Positions 62,114 through 64,000 of a DNA stretch of 64,000 nucleotides are shown piece after piece. The notes under the pieces are model-generated. The model made no database searches, was not told the origin of the DNA, and saw only the letters and a program-made list of their open reading frames with translations. The translations under genes and the position numbers were made by a program. Position 1 is the stretch's first letter. Each line of letters begins with the position of its first letter. Origin of the DNA: Streptomyces diastatochromogenes (GTDB lineage: Bacteria > Actinomycetota > Actinomycetes > Streptomycetales > Streptomycetaceae); the NCBI RefSeq assembly GCF_002242805.1, contig NZ_MCGQ01000006.1, positions 157,747-221,746 on the forward strand, given 5' to 3'.

Positions 62114-62659
62114 ATGCGAACGACGACTCGTCTGAGTGGCGGCCTGGCCGTCCTCATGACCATCCTCATGGCCGGACTGGCCCTGACGGCCTGCGGTACC
62201 ACCTCCGAAGCGGACGACACGCCACTGGGCAACTGCCGGACCGGATCCCTGAAGTGGACGCTGGTCCTGCTCGGCAAGGAGAAGGGCGGCAGCCGGGCCG
62301 ACGCACGGCTGACCGCCGTCAACAAGAGCCCGGACAGCTGTGTGTTCGACGGCTACCCGGGCATCGAGATCCACAACGGGAAGGCGGACAGCATCGACGG
62401 CGCCGGACCGGGGCACCCCGCCTCGTTCCCCCTCTCCGCGAAGGCGACGGTCACCGTCGACCTGCATTACACGCCCTACGGCACGAAGGGTGCCGACGAC
62501 TGGTGCGTGCGGCAGAGCGAGGCGGTGGTCTGGGCCCCGCACGACTCCGACCGCACCGTCGTCCCGGTCCTGGACCGGCACCGGAGGACCGCCGTGATCG
62601 ACGCCTGCGGCGAAACCCTGTCCATGGCGCCACCGCACCGCACGCCGGCCGGGAACTGA
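62114..62659 (+). CDS. DUF4232-type lipoprotein
   Basis: A 181-residue secreted lipoprotein. The lipobox is LALTAC with a +2 Gly. The mature part has the DUF4232 pattern: GNCRTGSLKWTLVLLGKEKG, then ADARLTAVNKSPDSCVFDGYPG. Further on come DLHYTPYG, DDWCVRQSEAVVWAPHD and a late CGE. Four Cys can pair. Function is unknown; these are abundant actinobacterial surface proteins. ATG 62114 has AGGGGGAA four bases upstream. It is 32 bp after the protease gene and may be transcribed with it. Confidence 0.85.
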   Translation: MRTTTRLSGGLAVLMTILMAGLALTACGTTSEADDTPLGNCRTGSLKWTLVLLGKEKGGSRADARLTAVNKSPDSCVFDGYPGIEIHNGKADSIDGAGPGHPASFPLSAKATVTVDLHYTPYGTKGADDWCVRQSEAVVWAPHDSDRTVVPVLDRHRRTAVIDACGETLSMAPPHRTPAGN

Positions 62660-62747
62660 GCGCTGCGGCCCGTCTGGCCCAGTCCGCCCTGCGGGGCGCC
62701 GCGACCGTGTGACACGGTGCTGGGAAGCGAGCGGGAAGGGCGCTGAC

Positions 62748-63347
62748 GTGGGTGACCTCTTTCTCGTCCGGCACGGTGAGACCGAGTGGTCGCGGTCCGG
62801 ACGGCACACCGGCTGGACCGACGTACCGCTCACCGAGCACGGCCGGGAGGAGGCGCGCGGGCTGGTGCCGCTGATCCGCTCGCACCGCGTCGGCGCCGCC
62901 TTCGTCAGCCCCCTGCAGCGGGCCCGGGAGACCGCCGAACTGATCGGGATCCACGACGCCCGGGTCGACGCCGACCTGCGCGAATGGGACTACGGCGGGT
63001 ACGAGGGCATCACCACCGTGGAGATCCAGCGCACCCGGCCCGACTGGTTCCTGTTCACGGACGGGGTCGCGCCGGGCCCGCCCGAGCACCCCGGGGAGAG
63101 TCCGGAGCAGGTCGGGGAGCGCGCCGACCGGATGCTGGGCAAGGTGGACGCCGCGCTCGCCAACACCGAGGGGGTCGTCGTCCTGGTCGCCCACGGCCAC
63201 TTCCTCCGCGTCCTCACCGCCCGCCGCCTCGGCCTGCGCCCCCAACACGGCGCCCTCTTCCAACTGGCGACAGGCACCCTGTCCCGCCTCGGCACGGAGC
63301 ACGGTCGCCCGGTGGTGGCGGGCTGGAACGTCCGCCCACCCACCTGA
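62748..63347 (+). CDS. histidine phosphatase (phosphoglycerate mutase-like)
   Basis: A 199-residue branch-1 histidine phosphatase. The catalytic motif LVRHGETEWSRSGRHTGWTD places the nucleophile at His9. The R of PLQRARETAELIG, the acid of LREWDYGGYEGIT and the second His in LVAHGHFLRVL complete the site. It is likely an acid phosphatase or phosphosugar phosphatase; mutase activity is unlikely at this length. GTG 62748 has GGAAGG eight bases upstream and gives the normal family start. It is the last gene before a non-coding minisatellite. Confidence 0.92.
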   Translation: MGDLFLVRHGETEWSRSGRHTGWTDVPLTEHGREEARGLVPLIRSHRVGAAFVSPLQRARETAELIGIHDARVDADLREWDYGGYEGITTVEIQRTRPDWFLFTDGVAPGPPEHPGESPEQVGERADRMLGKVDAALANTEGVVVLVAHGHFLRVLTARRLGLRPQHGALFQLATGTLSRLGTEHGRPVVAGWNVRPPT

Positions 63348-63359
63348 CCGCCCCGACGG

Positions 63360-63800
63360 GCATCTGCGGTGCCGCGCGCCCTGGCCGCGGGCAGTCGCGC
63401 GTCTGCCGCGCTGGCCGCCCTAGCTGCGGGGAGTCGGGCGCCTGCCGTGCCGGCCGTCCTAGCCGCAGGCAGTCGGACGCCCGCCTGCCAGCCGCCCCAG
63501 GCGCGGGCAGTCGCGCGCCTGCCGCGCCGACCGCCCAAGCCGCAGGCCGTCGGACGCCCGCCGCGCCGACCGCCCAAGCCGCAGGCCATCGGACGCCCGC
63601 CGCGCCGACCGCCCAAGCCGCAGGCCATCGGACGCCCGCCGTGCCAGCCGCCCCAGCCGCCCCAGCCGCAGGCAATCGAGTCCTGCCGTGCCGACCGCCC
63701 CAGGCGCGGGCAATCGAGCGCCTGCCACCCCGGCCGCCCCAGCCGCAGGCAGCGGGCGTCTGCTGTGCCGACCGCCCCAGCTGCGGGCAGTCGTGCCGCT
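63360..63800. repeat. GC-rich minisatellite with 39-bp units
   Basis: No credible gene lies in 63348-64000. Most of the interval is degenerate repeats around CCGCAGGC-TCGGACGCCCGCC and CCGCCC. At 63540, 63579 and 63618 three units start in exact 39-bp register and are nearly identical; more diverged units surround them. The remaining 63,800-63,958 shows no feature. Long open frames here are repeat by-products. Confidence 0.75.
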
Positions 63801-63958
63801 GGGGCGGCACGGGTGGGCGCGGCGGCACCTCGTCAGCGCCGAGTCGCGCGGCCCACCCCCGCCCAGCTGCAACCCCCGAGGTTCTGGGCCGACCCCAGCC
63901 CGTCGCCGGTCCAGGGCGTGCCGCCCGGCGGTCGGCAAGACTCGGCAGCCCCGGCCCG

Positions 63959-63981
63959 TTGTCAGACCCCGGTCGTACGCT
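63959..63981 (+). promoter_or_regulatory. PafBC/RecA-NDp-type promoter directed out of the right edge
   Basis: TTGTCA (63959-63964), 11 bp and TACGCT (63976-63981) match the elements before xthA and the SNF2 gene, including the shared GACCC after TTGTCA. The controlled gene must begin just past 64000. Confidence 0.6.
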
Positions 63982-64000
63982 TCGAAGGGGCCGCTCACCT

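Noticed and set aside
63360..63800. Possible CRISPR array or coding repeat at the right end
   Set aside because: Units are contiguous with no unique spacers, are themselves degenerate, and no cas gene is present; it is a minisatellite.

Overview
The window is about 72% GC, its genes have strongly G/C-biased third codon positions, and its gene families are typical of Streptomyces (DUF5955- and DUF6278-like proteins, HxlR and XRE regulators, an RNase Sa-type secreted ribonuclease, an AllR/allantoin cluster). It is chromosomal DNA from a Streptomyces. From memory, the blocks allantoinase/allantoicase/malate synthase, GntR-ABC-ROK kinase-SNF2 helicase and ClpC/pyrimidine catabolism resemble regions of the S. 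coelicolor SCO6240-6415 arm; this was not checked by alignment. No rRNA, tRNA, IS element or CRISPR was seen.

Layout. 1-2,280: pyrimidine/beta-alanine catabolic genes (nitrilase, class III aminotransferase, PucR-type regulator running off the left edge). 2,437-8,642: a large repeat-bearing protein of unknown function, a divergent XRE regulator/methionine aminopeptidase pair with mirrored leaderless promoters, and a ClpC-type unfoldase. 8,646-16,332: gamma-glutamyltransferase, secreted CocE-like hydrolase, exonuclease III, a metallo-hydrolase and a PcaL-type fusion whose hydrolase nucleophile is missing. 16,457-21,639: SWIM-protein/SNF2-helicase operon. 21,736-28,463: a sugar ABC operon with ROK kinase, GntR repressor and Gfo/Idh dehydrogenase, tied together by an identical palindromic operator core. 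28,475-35,407: P450, two-component system, secreted RNase, AIM24 protein, SDR. 35,481-45,828: allantoin degradation (allB, alc, allR) and malate synthase aceB, interrupted by an EACC1-caspase module. 45,872-50,665: membrane nSTAND1 NTPase with WD40 repeats, a SelW-like protein and a HipA-like kinase. 50,934-55,239: FAD monooxygenase and two divergent NIS siderophore synthetases. 55,258-63,347: secreted vWA pair, HxlR regulator, AlaA-type aminotransferase, SRPBCC protein, secreted trypsin-like protease with repeats, lipoprotein and histidine phosphatase. 63,348-64,000 is non-coding minisatellite ending in a DNA-damage-type promoter.

Genes working together. Many neighbours overlap by 4 nt (ATGA/GTGA), marking translationally coupled operons. 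Three TTGTCA-N11-TANNNT elements of the RecA-independent (PafBC-type) DNA-damage promoter class stand before exonuclease III, the SNF2/SWIM operon and a gene beyond the right edge. A TTCCACAA-type half-palindrome is shared between the allR/allB intergenic region and the aceB promoter, linking glyoxylate release from allantoin to its use by malate synthase. The most notable candidate system is EACC1 plus a caspase with membrane segments and a beta-propeller, about 3 kb from an nSTAND1-WD40 NTPase. Both are architectures associated with bacterial conflict and cell-suicide systems.
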